Counted from the first letter of the stretch, positions 33,346 through 42,268 are shown. The stretch is 64,000 nucleotides of DNA from Halomonas sp. GFAJ-1 (GCA_002966495.1 CP016490.1:3410001-3474000); one strand, 5' to 3'. Numbers and translations are program-made. Notes: generated by a model from the letters alone, not told the origin.

Positions 33346-34143
33346 TTAACTTGCAAGCTGTCGTTGACGAACAGCTTCAAACAAACAAATACCCGTGGCG
33401 ACTGAAACGTTCAGACTAGAGACCTGCCCTGCCATAGGCAGCTTGGCTAAATTGTCGCAAGCCTCCCGCGTCAGGCGGCGCATCCCCTTCCCTTCGGCAC
33501 CCATAACAAGCGCTGTTGGCCCGGTCATATCAATCTCAAACACACTAGCCTCAGCCTCCCCAGCCGTCCCGGTAATCCAAACGCCGGCGTCTTTTAGCTT
33601 GGCTAAGGTGCGTGAAAGGTTGGTCACTTGGTAAACGGGCACCACTTCGGCGGCTCCACAGGCTACTTTGCGCACAGTGGCATTCAGGGGCGCTGCTTTA
33701 TCCTTAGCGACAATGACACCATGGGCACCCGCAGCATCGGCACTCCGCAAGCAGGCGCCAAAATTATGCACGTCGGTAACCCCGTCTAGCACCAACAGCA
33801 GCGGAGGTGTCGGCGCCTGCCAAGCACGCAGTTTTAGCCAAAGCGATTCTTCTCCCTCGGGCACCAGCGGCGGGCAAAATGCCACAACGCCCTGATGAGC
33901 CGCACCTTGGGTGAGCTGATCTAACAGCTCCCGAGGCTGCTCTTTAATACGTGCACCCCGCGCCTGCGCATTGGCAACCACTTCTTTTAGGCGAGTGCCT
34001 GCACCTTGCTGAACCCATAATTCACGGGGCGTTTCGCCTCGCTCTAACAGGCTTTCAAGTGCGTGAACGCCGTACACGTGATCTAACCCATCAGGGGTAC
34101 GGACAACCGGACGCGAGCTGCGCCGAGATGACGCCGACTTCAT
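33346..34143 (-). CDS. rlmB: 23S rRNA (guanosine-2'-O)-methyltransferase RlmB
   Basis: A 265-residue SpoU/TrmH-family SPOUT enzyme. It has the N-terminal substrate-binding domain (HVYGVHALESLLE) and the catalytic motifs LDGVTDVHNFGACLRSADAAG, ALVMGAEGKGMR and LPMAGQVSSLNVSVATGI. It makes Gm2251 in the 23S rRNA P loop. The ATG at 34143, five bases after AAGGAG, is preferred to a GTG two codons upstream. It starts three bases after the rnr stop, so rnr and rlmB are co-transcribed. Confidence 0.95.
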   Translation of the reverse strand: MKSASSRRSSRPVVRTPDGLDHVYGVHALESLLERGETPRELWVQQGAGTRLKEVVANAQARGARIKEQPRELLDQLTQGAAHQGVVAFCPPLVPEGEESLWLKLRAWQAPTPPLLLVLDGVTDVHNFGACLRSADAAGAHGVIVAKDKAAPLNATVRKVACGAAEVVPVYQVTNLSRTLAKLKDAGVWITGTAGEAEASVFEIDMTGPTALVMGAEGKGMRRLTREACDNLAKLPMAGQVSSLNVSVATGICLFEAVRQRQLAS

Positions 34144-34145
34144 GC

Positions 34146-36560
34146 TCACTCCTTATTCGGCGCAGGTTTACGCGAGCCGTTACGCGTACGACGCGGCCCC
34201 CGGCGCGTTGGCTGTTTATCTGATGGAGCCGCAGATTTTTCAGCGCCCCCGTCTTTTCCACCACTCTTTCCACCACTCTCTCCACCACGACGTTTGCGCG
34301 GCTGACGACGCGGGCGCGGCTTCTCATCGGCCAAGCCAAAATCAATCTTGCGGTCATCCATATCGACCCGCGCTACCTGCACCGTTAGGCCGTCGCCCAG
34401 TCGATAGGTAGTGCCTGTGCGCTCGCCCTTGAGCCGATGTTTTTCTGCCTCATAGTGGTAGTAGTCAGAGGGCAGCGAAGTAACGTGCACTAAACCTTCC
34501 ACATAGAACGCATCAAGGCGCACAAACAAGCCAAACTGAGTCACCGAGGCAATGGTGCCGTCAAAGGTTTCACCCAGCTTATCTGACATAAACTCACACT
34601 TAAGCCAGCTTTCAACGTCGCGGGTTGCCTCATCAGCACGCCGCTCGGTCATTGAGCAGTGTTCACCCAGCTCAAGCATTTGCTCAAAGGTGTAAGGACA
34701 CCACTTGCTCGGCGGCTCGACGGGCGCGCCTTCGACACGCACCACGGTGTTAGTCTGGCGCGGCCCGCGAATAACCGAGCGTATAGCCCGGTGCACCAGC
34801 AGGTCAGGATAGCGACGAATTGGCGAGGTAAAATGCGCATACGCCTGATACGCCAAACCGAAGTGGCCTTCATTCTGGGGCGAATAGACTGCCTGATTCA
34901 TCGAGCGCAGCATCACCGTTTGGATGATGTCAGCGTCTGGGCGATCAATAATCACTTCGCGCAGCGCCTGATAGTCCTGCGGAGTAGGCATATCACCACC
35001 ACCCACCGAAAGCCCTAGTTCGCTTAAGAAAAGGCGCAGCTTATCAAGTCGCTCTGGGGTTGGGCGCTCGTGGATGCGGTAAAGCGCCGGCAAGTCGTGC
35101 TTATCTAAGAAGCGTGCCGTAGCGACGTTTGCGGCAAGCATGCACTCTTCGATGATCTTATGAGCATTGTTGCGGGTGCGAGGCACAATTTTTTCAATCT
35201 TGCGCTCATCGTTAAAGATAATTGCCGTTTCGGTGGTATCAAAATCAAGCGCCCCGCGCTCTTCCCGAGCCTCACGCAGCAAATGATAAAGCTCGTGCAG
35301 ATTTTGCAGCGGCTTCACCAGATCCTGGTGCTGATTGCGCAGCGCCTCACCCTCTTCGCTCTCATTATCAAGTATGGCCGCCACCTTGTTATAAGTAAGG
35401 CGAGCATGTGACTTCATGACCGCTTCATAGAAGGAGTAGCGGCTAATGGCGCCGGTCTTTGAGATATTCATCTCACAGACCATCACCAAGCGATCGACAT
35501 GGGGATTGAGTGAACACAAGCCATTAGAGAGTAACTCAGGCAGCATGGGCACTACTTGGCCAGGGAAATAGACCGAGTTGCCGCGCGTACGCGCCTCATC
35601 ATCAAGCGCAGAGCCCGGACGCACATAGTGGGAAACATCAGCAATCGCGACCAACAGTTTCCAGCTACCCGACTTGGTTTTCCAGGCACATACCGCGTCA
35701 TCAAAGTCTTTCGCAGACTCATCATCAATAGTCACCAGCGGTGTATCGCGCAGATCTATCCGATGCTGCTTATCCGCTTCCAGCACTTCCGCTGAAATAC
35801 CGCTTGTTTGATCCAGCACTTCAGGCGGGAACTCAGCAGGAATATCGTAGCTGCGGATGGCGATATCAATTTCCATGCCGGGGTCCATACGCTCACCCAA
35901 CACCTCAATCACTTCACCCACCGGCTGAACGCGGGTTTCCGGCTGCTTAACAACTTTAGCGGAAATCACCTGACCATCTTTAGCACCTGCGCTGGCCGTA
36001 TGAGGAATTATCACTTCTTGAGTGATGCGCGGATTCTCAGGAATAAGCACGCCAAACTCCGGCGTATTGCTACGATATACGCCCACTATGGTTTGGGTGT
36101 TACGTGAAATCACATCCGCAATAGTGGCTTCATCCCGGCCTCGGCGGTCACGCCCGCTCACTCGAACCAGCACGTGATCACCGTGGAAAACGCGACGCAT
36201 TTGCCGCGGAGGCAGTACCAAGTCCGGCTTTTTGCCATCATCACGCAAAATAAAGCCAAAACCATCACGATGCCCCAGCACCTTGCCTTTGATCAAATCA
36301 AGCTTATCAATGAGTGCGTAGGCACCACGACGATCGCGCAGCACTTGGCCGTCGCGCTCCATCGCCGCCATCCGACGACGCACCGCCTCAAGATGATCCT
36401 CATCTTCAATGCCGAGCATCCGACTCATGTTTTCATGCGTAATCGGTTTGCCGTAGCTTTCTAAAGCAGCTAGCAAGTATTCGCGGCTAGGCGCTGGATT
36501 ATCGTACTTTTGCGCCTCGCGCTCGGCGTGCGGATCATCACTCAACGTCCAATACTTCAT
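34146..36560 (-). CDS. rnr: Ribonuclease R
   Basis: An 804-residue 3'-5' exoribonuclease of the RNB family. Order: N-terminal helix-turn-helix (DDPHAEREAQKYDNPAPSRE start), two cold-shock domains, the RNB catalytic domain with SAKDFDDAVCA and SDVSHYVRPGSALDDEARTRGNSVYFP type motifs, an S1 domain (LGETFDGTIASVTQFGLFVRL) and a Lys/Arg/Gly-rich C-terminal tail. It degrades structured RNA, including rRNA and tmRNA-tagged messages. The Shine-Dalgarno is AAGGA, ten bases upstream. Upstream promoter at about 36722-36750. Confidence 0.96.
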   Translation of the reverse strand: MKYWTLSDDPHAEREAQKYDNPAPSREYLLAALESYGKPITHENMSRMLGIEDEDHLEAVRRRMAAMERDGQVLRDRRGAYALIDKLDLIKGKVLGHRDGFGFILRDDGKKPDLVLPPRQMRRVFHGDHVLVRVSGRDRRGRDEATIADVISRNTQTIVGVYRSNTPEFGVLIPENPRITQEVIIPHTASAGAKDGQVISAKVVKQPETRVQPVGEVIEVLGERMDPGMEIDIAIRSYDIPAEFPPEVLDQTSGISAEVLEADKQHRIDLRDTPLVTIDDESAKDFDDAVCAWKTKSGSWKLLVAIADVSHYVRPGSALDDEARTRGNSVYFPGQVVPMLPELLSNGLCSLNPHVDRLVMVCEMNISKTGAISRYSFYEAVMKSHARLTYNKVAAILDNESEEGEALRNQHQDLVKPLQNLHELYHLLREAREERGALDFDTTETAIIFNDERKIEKIVPRTRNNAHKIIEECMLAANVATARFLDKHDLPALYRIHERPTPERLDKLRLFLSELGLSVGGGDMPTPQDYQALREVIIDRPDADIIQTVMLRSMNQAVYSPQNEGHFGLAYQAYAHFTSPIRRYPDLLVHRAIRSVIRGPRQTNTVVRVEGAPVEPPSKWCPYTFEQMLELGEHCSMTERRADEATRDVESWLKCEFMSDKLGETFDGTIASVTQFGLFVRLDAFYVEGLVHVTSLPSDYYHYEAEKHRLKGERTGTTYRLGDGLTVQVARVDMDDRKIDFGLADEKPRPRRQPRKRRGGESGGKSGGKDGGAEKSAAPSDKQPTRRGPRRTRNGSRKPAPNKE

Positions 36561-36721
36561 GCGATCAACATCCTTAATTGCGTCTGCGGGAGGCGAATAA
36601 TAGACGCAGCCAGTAAATGCTGCGGGTGAGAGTATTCAGCTAGCGTTTTACAAGCTGGCTCAGCGGCTGGTTCAATTCCCATAAGGCTGAGTAAATTCAT
36701 GTTTTGTTTGGTCATGTATGC

Positions 36722-36750
36722 AGTATAGCGCCGCATGTTCAATCACCCAA
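36722..36750 (-). promoter_or_regulatory. Putative sigma-70 promoter of rnr
   Basis: On the minus strand TTGGGT (36750-36745) and TATACT (36727-36722) are 17 bases apart. This gives a leader of about 155 bases before rnr. The -10 is near consensus; the -35 matches only the first half. Confidence 0.4.
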
Positions 36751-36803
36751 CCATCTGGCGTCGTAAATGTGCGATTTATGGTATAAAAAAGGCCCTCTGG
36801 GGC

Positions 36804-36831
36804 TTGCATTTAACCGCGACCCGGGTATCAT
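36804..36831 (+). promoter_or_regulatory. Promoter of the tRNA-Leu cluster
   Basis: TTGCAT (36804-36809) and TATCAT (36826-36831) are 16 bases apart, followed by the GC-rich discriminator ACGCGCCAC and the first tRNA 11 bases on. A GC-rich discriminator is typical of stringently controlled tRNA and rRNA promoters. Confidence 0.65.
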
Positions 36832-36842
36832 ACGCGCCACTT

Positions 36843-36929
36843 GCCCAGATGGCGGAATTGGTAGACGCGCTAGCTTCAGGTGCTAGTGTCCGTATGGACG
36901 TGGAGGTTCAAGTCCTCTTCTGGGCACCA
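36843..36929 (+). tRNA. tRNA-Leu (CAG), copy 1
   Basis: 87 bases including encoded CCA. The acceptor stem GCCCAGA/TCTGGGC, D arm GGTAGACGCGC, anticodon loop TTCAGGT (anticodon CAG), long variable arm and T arm GGTTCAAGTCC are all present, as in class II leucine tRNAs. It differs from copies 2 and 3 only at the last acceptor pair (7-66), A-U here and G-C there. Confidence 0.97.
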
Positions 36930-37020
36930 AACTACGTTGTGTTACCCCCTTTACACGATGTAGCTAGGTGCAGCCAAGTAGTAAGACTTTAAGCAGTAAG
37001 GCTTATAGCAATAGGCAGTA

Positions 37021-37132
37021 TGTTTGTATTCGCCCAGGTGGCGGAATTGGTAGACGCGCTAGCTTCAGGTGCTAGTGTCCGTATGGACGTGGAGGTTCAA
37101 GTCCTCTCCTGGGCACCATACGAATACAAACA
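37021..37132. repeat. 12-bp inverted repeat flanking tRNA-Leu copy 2
   Basis: TGTTTGTATTCG (37021-37032) and CGAATACAAACA (37121-37132) are perfect complements that bracket the second tRNA gene; the last base of the left arm is tRNA base 1. In a precursor transcript they could extend the acceptor stem, with the CCA end bulged out. Copies 1 and 3 have no such arms. Confidence 0.75.
37032..37118 (+). tRNA. tRNA-Leu (CAG), copy 2
   Basis: 87 bases, identical to copy 3, with acceptor stem GCCCAGG/CCTGGGC, anticodon CAG, long variable arm and encoded CCA. It reads CUG codons. No promoter of its own is obvious in the 102 bases after copy 1, so a joint transcript is likely. Confidence 0.97.
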
Positions 37133-37149
37133 GTTGTTAGAGATGATGC

Positions 37150-37236
37150 GCCCAGGTGGCGGAATTGGTAGACGCGCTAGCTTCAGGTGCTAGTGTCCGT
37201 ATGGACGTGGAGGTTCAAGTCCTCTCCTGGGCACCA
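37150..37236 (+). tRNA. tRNA-Leu (CAG), copy 3
   Basis: 87 bases, identical to copy 2, with encoded CCA. It lies 31 bases after copy 2. The 244 bases from here to the nuclease gene contain no gene or clear terminator that I can see; the stretch is AT-rich at 37250-37330. Confidence 0.97.
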
Positions 37237-37480
37237 TTTTCAATAGCCCCGTTTGCATCTCTTTAAACGAAATTCTACGTAAAATTATTTCTGTTTATAC
37301 CCCCCTCTGTTTATCCATTGACTTAGAATCCATTATAGCCCAAAGCTAATACGCTCTCTGTGGCGATACTTTTCTAAGCGTAGCCAGTCGCATTTGCAGG
37401 CATGGCGCCTTAATCAACTCTCGACGCCACTGCCCACCAGATATTAGCTAATCGCTTTCTTTCTAATCCCTTTTTTTGTT

Positions 37481-38344
37481 CTATTGAAAGCGCCCGGGCC
37501 TACGAGAGACATCTTCCAGCGCCCACCCTTGGGTACGTAGCTCTCCTTCCAGTACAGCCTCAAGCTCTGCCGATAGGTCTGGAAAAAAGTTAAGCCCTGT
37601 TCGCGCTTCAACTTCATCAATGGTGACAAGGTAATCTTCAAGCGGCTCATTGCCCCTCACGTCTTGGGGCATAATAAAGGCAAGTGCAAGCGGTGCCTCA
37701 TCGTGAGGCGCTACGATAATTTTGTAAAAGGCCTCAGGCACTTCTACAAAGCCCACCCGATTAAACACGTTATCCATAAAGCGCTCAGGGAATACTGGCC
37801 CGGTTACCACCTGCAAGCGCTCAAAGCGCGGAGCAAAATGATCCATCACGGACTGTTCAAGACGCTGCCAAAGCTGACGATTTAAGTTGGGCCGCTGGGG
37901 CGTCATATTGCTCATTAAGAACGTATCCACTTGAGCACTTCGTCCGTGCACGGCAGCAATGGCATAGTTGGGCGCTAGATGGCCTCTGTCGTAGCCACTG
38001 CCTGCATAGCTATCAGCACTAATAGGCCATAACGTGCGCCAATCAGCTTGAAAGTTAGGCCTTGAGCCAATCCTCATATCATCTGGCACCGCAGTAACTT
38101 GATAGCTAACCCAGAGAGGGTTTACCCGCACGTCTGACCACCCCACTAGAAACCCATCGTTACGCAACACCCGGTGAAACGTAGTGGGATGAAACCCATC
38201 CCAGGTGGGCACGCCCATCCACGTGTAGGCATCCTGATGCTGGCGCCCCTGGAACTCCCATAGTCCGGTTCCCACCACCACAAACAGCACGGCAATACCC
38301 AGACGTCGACCCTGGCGACGCCAGCGCAAAAGCGATTTCCCCAA
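37481..38344 (-). CDS. DNA/RNA non-specific endonuclease (NUC1 family), membrane-anchored
   Basis: A 287-residue beta-beta-alpha-metal nuclease. The catalytic DRGHLAPN motif sits near residue 118, with the metal-binding Asn in NMTPQRPNLNRQLW, as in Serratia nuclease and EndoG. A basic N-terminus is followed by one hydrophobic helix (LGIAVLFVVVGTGLW), so it is secreted or anchored facing the periplasm. Translation appears to start at a TTG (38344), with GGGAG eight bases upstream and no ATG before the hydrophobic helix. It cleaves DNA and RNA without sequence preference; a role in nucleic-acid scavenging is inferred. No immunity gene is adjacent. Confidence 0.88.
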   Translation of the reverse strand: MGKSLLRWRRQGRRLGIAVLFVVVGTGLWEFQGRQHQDAYTWMGVPTWDGFHPTTFHRVLRNDGFLVGWSDVRVNPLWVSYQVTAVPDDMRIGSRPNFQADWRTLWPISADSYAGSGYDRGHLAPNYAIAAVHGRSAQVDTFLMSNMTPQRPNLNRQLWQRLEQSVMDHFAPRFERLQVVTGPVFPERFMDNVFNRVGFVEVPEAFYKIIVAPHDEAPLALAFIMPQDVRGNEPLEDYLVTIDEVEARTGLNFFPDLSAELEAVLEGELRTQGWALEDVSRRPGRFQ

Positions 38345-38477
38345 CTACCTTACTCCCCTGGAATACTTACCTACTAAGCACCTATCTTCTAAGCACTTAT
38401 TTTAGTTGATTTTTCTATTTGATTATTTTTACGTGTTTGTAGTGTTCATTTGGCACTAACGTTCGCAGGTGAAACGG

Positions 38478-38753
38478 CTACCAGCCAACCGAGAACATCG
38501 TTTCTAAATCGTGACGGGAGTGCACCTGCATGGCATTAAGGGTTTCGGTATCACTGATTCCCTCTACGGCGTTAAGCCGCTCGGTAACCAGTTCGGCCAG
38601 GCTTTCAAAGTCGCGGGTTCGCGCAATAGCAACCAAGTCGTAGCGGCCACAAGTGGAGTAAACCTCGCTGATGCCTTCAACATCGGCTAGACGCTCGGCG
38701 ACCGCTTTGACCTGGCCCTTTTCAGTATTAATTAAAATAACTGCGTTTTGCAT
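38478..38753 (-). CDS. Stand-alone Lrp/AsnC ligand-binding (RAM) domain protein
   Basis: A 91-residue protein made only of the Lrp/AsnC effector domain: AVILINTEKGQ, VAERLADVEGISEVYSTCGRYDLVA and a second half with VEGISDTETLNAM. There is no helix-turn-helix, so it cannot bind DNA like Lrp. Such proteins form octamer-like rings that may bind amino acids or partner with full-length Lrp proteins. AAGGAGG five bases before the ATG at 38753 decides the start. Confidence 0.85.
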   Translation of the reverse strand: MQNAVILINTEKGQVKAVAERLADVEGISEVYSTCGRYDLVAIARTRDFESLAELVTERLNAVEGISDTETLNAMQVHSRHDLETMFSVGW

Positions 38754-39010
38754 GGCGCCCTCCTTGAAAAATAAATATAAAAACCGCAAAGCGGCAATCG
38801 GCCGAGTATAACAGCCCACCGGACAAGACCAAGCACTGCGGCGTAACGTGACCAATTGTCGCGCTTTTCATAAGGTTATTCGCACAAATTTTTAGCATGC
38901 GCTAGCATATAGCTGGCAACGTTTATGCACCATGTGTTGAAACGTTAAAGAGGTGGAACCACCACCCGTAACTATGATCTAACGTCAGTCCGTGACGATA
39001 AGGAGATACC

Positions 39011-39325
39011 ATGGCTAATCAAAGCCGTCGTAAGTTCATGCGTAACAGCGTTTTAGGTCTTGCTGCTCTGCCGCTGGGTGCTGGGATTCTTTCTAAAACT
39101 GCATTTGCACAAGAACTGCCGCGCCTAGACCCTTCTTCATCCACCGCTCAAGCACTTAACTACGTTGAAGTTGCAAGTGACGCAAGCGATCACCCCGCCT
39201 ATGAAGAAGGCGAAGTTTGCGATAACTGCATGTTCTGGGTCGCCGATACAGAAGGTTGCCAACTGTTCCCGCAGAACAGCGTTGAGCCCAAAGGCTGGTG
39301 TCAGTCTTGGACCGCGCAAGCATAA
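39011..39325 (+). CDS. High-potential iron-sulfur protein (HiPIP)
   Basis: A 104-residue periplasmic electron carrier. The N-terminus has a twin-arginine signal (SRRKFMRNSVLGLAAL) ending in AFAQE, so the folded protein with its cluster is exported by Tat. Four cysteines, in VCDNCMFW, EGCQLFP and KGWCQSW, bind a [4Fe-4S] cluster. HiPIPs pass electrons from the bc1 complex to oxidases or reaction centres. AGGAG precedes the ATG. Inverted repeats CGTCA/TGACG stand just before the Shine-Dalgarno. Transcribed alone and closed by a strong terminator. Confidence 0.95.
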   Translation: MANQSRRKFMRNSVLGLAALPLGAGILSKTAFAQELPRLDPSSSTAQALNYVEVASDASDHPAYEEGEVCDNCMFWVADTEGCQLFPQNSVEPKGWCQSWTAQA

Positions 39326-39355
39326 CGCCTAATCGCTTTGCTAACGCTATAAGTC

Positions 39356-39387
39356 ATTACCCCGCGCCTGTCGCGGGGTAATTTTTT
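39356..39387 (+). terminator. Terminator of the HiPIP gene
   Basis: ATTACCCCGCG (39356-39366) pairs with CGCGGGGTAAT (39372-39382), then T residues to 39387. The hairpin lies 8 bases beyond the ycgB stop and may also stop that operon, although the minus strand has no T-run. Confidence 0.92.
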
Positions 39388-39395
39388 GGGAACCA

Positions 39396-40958
39396 CTAGC
39401 CAGTGTCTTTGTTTTCCTCTTCTACCGGCCAGCGAAATCGATGGGTAACTCTACCCTCCTCTATTGACACCAGCTGTACCGGAAACCCCCAGAGCTGCTG
39501 TAAATGGCGTATAACTGGATAAACACTGCGGCTTAAGGGTCGACGGCTATCCTGAACGTGGTGCAGTGTTAACGAGCGATCACCGCGAATGGCGGCTTCT
39601 ACCACTTGGATATTAGGTTCACGCAATGAAAGCGCATACTGGCTTGAAAGTGCATTGCGCACTCGCTTATACCCTCGGTCGTCATGAATCGCGGCCACCT
39701 CCATCGTTTCTGACTGATCATCATCGACGATTAAAAAAAGCTTAAGATCGCGCATGACCTTGGGCGACAAAAACTGCTGGATGAAGGATTCATCTTTAAA
39801 GTTACGCATAGCAAACTCAAGGGTGTCTCGCCACGCGCTGCCCGCTATATCCGGGAACCACTCTTTGTCCTCCTCAGTGGGAGCTTCACAGATACGCTTG
39901 ATATCCATAAAAATCGCAAAGCCCAACGCATAGGGATTAAGGCCGCTGTAGTGGGAACTATCAAAGCCTGGCTGATTGATGACCGCCGCGTGGGATTGCA
40001 AAAACTCCAGCATCAGGCCTTCATCCACCTTGCCTTCGTCATAGAGCCGATTCATTAAGGTGTAGTGCCAAAAACAGGCCCAGCCTTCGTTCATCACCTG
40101 GGTTTGCCGCTGTGGATAAAAGTATTGCGCCAGCTTACGCACAATCCGCACAATTTCACGCTGCCAGGGCGCCAGTAACGGGGCATTTTTCTCGATAAAG
40201 TAGAGCAGGTTCTCCTGCGGCTCCGGTGGGTAGGAGACCCCATCATGCAACCCCAACGGATCATCATTGCTTGGTAGGCTACCCGGCAGCGGAACGATAC
40301 CGCTAGGCGGCTCTGGGATCGTTCGCCAAAGCATGTTGACCTGGGTTTGCAGGTAAGTTTCGCGCTCCTCTTGCCGCTTGGCTTCTTCCTCCGCAGAAAT
40401 AGGCGAAGGACGCTTATAGCGATCGACACCATAGTTTTGCAGCGCGTGACAGGCATCCAATAGCTGCTCTACCGCATGAACGCCATGGCGCTCTTCGCAC
40501 TGAGCAATGTATTTACGGGCAAAAACCAGATAATCAACAATGGAGTCTGCATCAGTCCAGGTGCGAAACAGGTAGTTGCCTTTGAAAAACGAGTTATGCC
40601 CATAGCAGGCGTGGGCAATGACCAGCACCTGCATCATCAGGGTGTTCTCTTCCATCAAGTAGGCAATACAAGGGTTAGAGTTAATCACCAGTTCGTAGGC
40701 AAGCCCCATCTGACCACGTTTATATGCTTGCTCGACAGCAAGAAATTGTTTGCCAAACGACCAGTGATGGTAGCCCACCGGCATACCTACACTGGCATAA
40801 GCATCCATCATCTGCTCGGTGGTGATTACCTCTATTTGGTTGGGATAGGTGTCCAGCCGATACTCATCAGCGAGCCTGGCGAGTTCTTCGTCAAAGCGCT
40901 CTAGTACACTAAAATTCCAGTCGGAACCGGTGGCTATTGGTTTGCGGGTTACACTCAT
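39396..40958 (-). CDS. ycgB: SpoVR family protein (YcgB)
   Basis: A 520-residue SpoVR/YcgB homologue. Family blocks seen are YHHWSFGKQF, INSNPCIAYLMEENTLMMQ, HACYGHNSFFKGNYLFR, NEGWACFWHYTLMNRL and the C-terminal beta-rich part. Function is unresolved; the gene is typically sigma-S or stress controlled and linked to prkA and yeaH, as here. It is downstream of yeaH with a 20-base gap and GAGGAG before the ATG, forming the last gene of the operon. Confidence 0.95.
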   Translation of the reverse strand: MSVTRKPIATGSDWNFSVLERFDEELARLADEYRLDTYPNQIEVITTEQMMDAYASVGMPVGYHHWSFGKQFLAVEQAYKRGQMGLAYELVINSNPCIAYLMEENTLMMQVLVIAHACYGHNSFFKGNYLFRTWTDADSIVDYLVFARKYIAQCEERHGVHAVEQLLDACHALQNYGVDRYKRPSPISAEEEAKRQEERETYLQTQVNMLWRTIPEPPSGIVPLPGSLPSNDDPLGLHDGVSYPPEPQENLLYFIEKNAPLLAPWQREIVRIVRKLAQYFYPQRQTQVMNEGWACFWHYTLMNRLYDEGKVDEGLMLEFLQSHAAVINQPGFDSSHYSGLNPYALGFAIFMDIKRICEAPTEEDKEWFPDIAGSAWRDTLEFAMRNFKDESFIQQFLSPKVMRDLKLFLIVDDDQSETMEVAAIHDDRGYKRVRNALSSQYALSLREPNIQVVEAAIRGDRSLTLHHVQDSRRPLSRSVYPVIRHLQQLWGFPVQLVSIEEGRVTHRFRWPVEEENKDTG

Positions 40959-40978
40959 AGCGCACTCCTCTACTCGCG

Positions 40979-42268
40979 TTACCGCTCCTGGCTTAAGCGG
41001 CGCTTAAACAGCTCACGGAAGACAGGGTAGATATCTCCCGCATCAACAATCTGACGCATGGCAAACCGCTCAGAAAACTGTGCGGCCACCGTTTCATACT
41101 CATGCCAAAGCGACTGATGGTCGTGAGGGGTAATTTCTACATAAGCGTAGTACTGCAGTTGCGGCATAAGCTGTTTGATCAGCAAATCCCGACAAATATT
41201 TGAGTCGTCGTCCCAGTTATCACCGTCGGAAGCTTGCGCCACATAGAGATTCCACAGCCCGGCCGGGTAGCGCTTCTCAATGATTTTATTCACCAACGTG
41301 AGCGCACTAGAAACAATCGTACCGCCCGTTTCCCGGGAGTAGAAAAACTCTTCTTCGCTGACCTCCCGCGCCGCTGTGTGGTGGCGCACAAACACCAGCT
41401 CGACCTTTTCGTAATGTTTCTCTAAAAACAGATAGAGCAATAAAAAGAATCGCTTAGCGATGTCTTTATGGTTTTGCGTCATGGAGCCGGATACATCCAT
41501 CACACAGAACATCACTGCTTGGCTTGAGGGCTGAGGCTGTGCGGCCAGCTGGTGATAACGCAGGTCGTAGGTATCAATGAACGGCACCGCTTCGATGCGT
41601 TTCTCCAGGCGCTCGACCTCGGCCTTCAGCTCGGCAACACGTGCAGGGTTGCGCAATACTGGGTCTTTACGCTCTTCGGCAGCTAGCGCGTCTTGAGCCT
41701 CTTTTAACGCCCGCTTGATAGGCGCACGCATGGCAATACGGCGTGCATAGGCTTCCCGCATTGAGCGGGTAATGCTAATACGTGATGGCACACCATCCCG
41801 AGCTAGCCCTGCCCGCACCATCTTGATTTCTTCGAGGGATTTAAGCGGCTTGCGTTGCAAATGAGGCAGCTCTAAACCGTCGAACACAAACTCCAGAAAC
41901 TCCTCGCGGCTAAGGGTGAAGGCAAATTCATCGTTACCCTCGCCCTGGTTAGAAGCCCCCCCTTCCCCTGCGCCATCACCACCGCCCTGACCGCTAGGGC
42001 GGCGTATTTTATCGCCTTCCAAGAACTCCTTATTCCCCGGCGATACAATATTTCGCGCACCGCCGGGGCCGTGTTGAAAGACCGGCTCAGAGATATCTTT
42101 AGTGGGTATGGATATTTTCTCTCCCCGCTCCATGTCGGTGATGGAGCGGCGGTTCACCGCCTCCTCCACCGAACGCTTGATGTGCTTACGATAACGCTCT
42201 AGGAAGCGCTGTCGATTGACCGCGCTTTTGTGCTTAGCGTTGGGTCTGCGATCAATAAAGTAGGTCAT
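40979..42268 (-). CDS. yeaH: YeaH/YhbH family protein (DUF444)
   Basis: A 429-residue DUF444 protein. It begins TYFIDRRPNAKHKSAVNRQRFLERY, has a Gly-rich low-complexity stretch (residues about 85-110) and ends with a von Willebrand A-like domain, with CVMDVSGSMTQ (MIDAS-like DxSxS) and VEITPHDH. It is the partner of kinase PrkA in stress and nitrogen-starvation responses in enterics. AAGGAGG stands before the ATG. Middle gene of prkA-yeaH-ycgB. Confidence 0.94.
   Translation of the reverse strand: MTYFIDRRPNAKHKSAVNRQRFLERYRKHIKRSVEEAVNRRSITDMERGEKISIPTKDISEPVFQHGPGGARNIVSPGNKEFLEGDKIRRPSGQGGGDGAGEGGASNQGEGNDEFAFTLSREEFLEFVFDGLELPHLQRKPLKSLEEIKMVRAGLARDGVPSRISITRSMREAYARRIAMRAPIKRALKEAQDALAAEERKDPVLRNPARVAELKAEVERLEKRIEAVPFIDTYDLRYHQLAAQPQPSSQAVMFCVMDVSGSMTQNHKDIAKRFFLLLYLFLEKHYEKVELVFVRHHTAAREVSEEEFFYSRETGGTIVSSALTLVNKIIEKRYPAGLWNLYVAQASDGDNWDDDSNICRDLLIKQLMPQLQYYAYVEITPHDHQSLWHEYETVAAQFSERFAMRQIVDAGDIYPVFRELFKRRLSQER

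Noticed and set aside
36735..36992. 85-codon plus-strand frame through tRNA-Leu copy 1
   Set aside because: It reads through a tRNA gene and its promoter, so it is not a protein gene.
36843..37236. Repeat array that could be mistaken for a CRISPR
   Set aside because: The three repeats are 87-base tRNA-Leu genes with CCA ends and unequal spacers.
37444..37650. 68-codon minus-strand frame over the nuclease C-terminus
   Set aside because: Frame shadow of the nuclease gene; no independent support.
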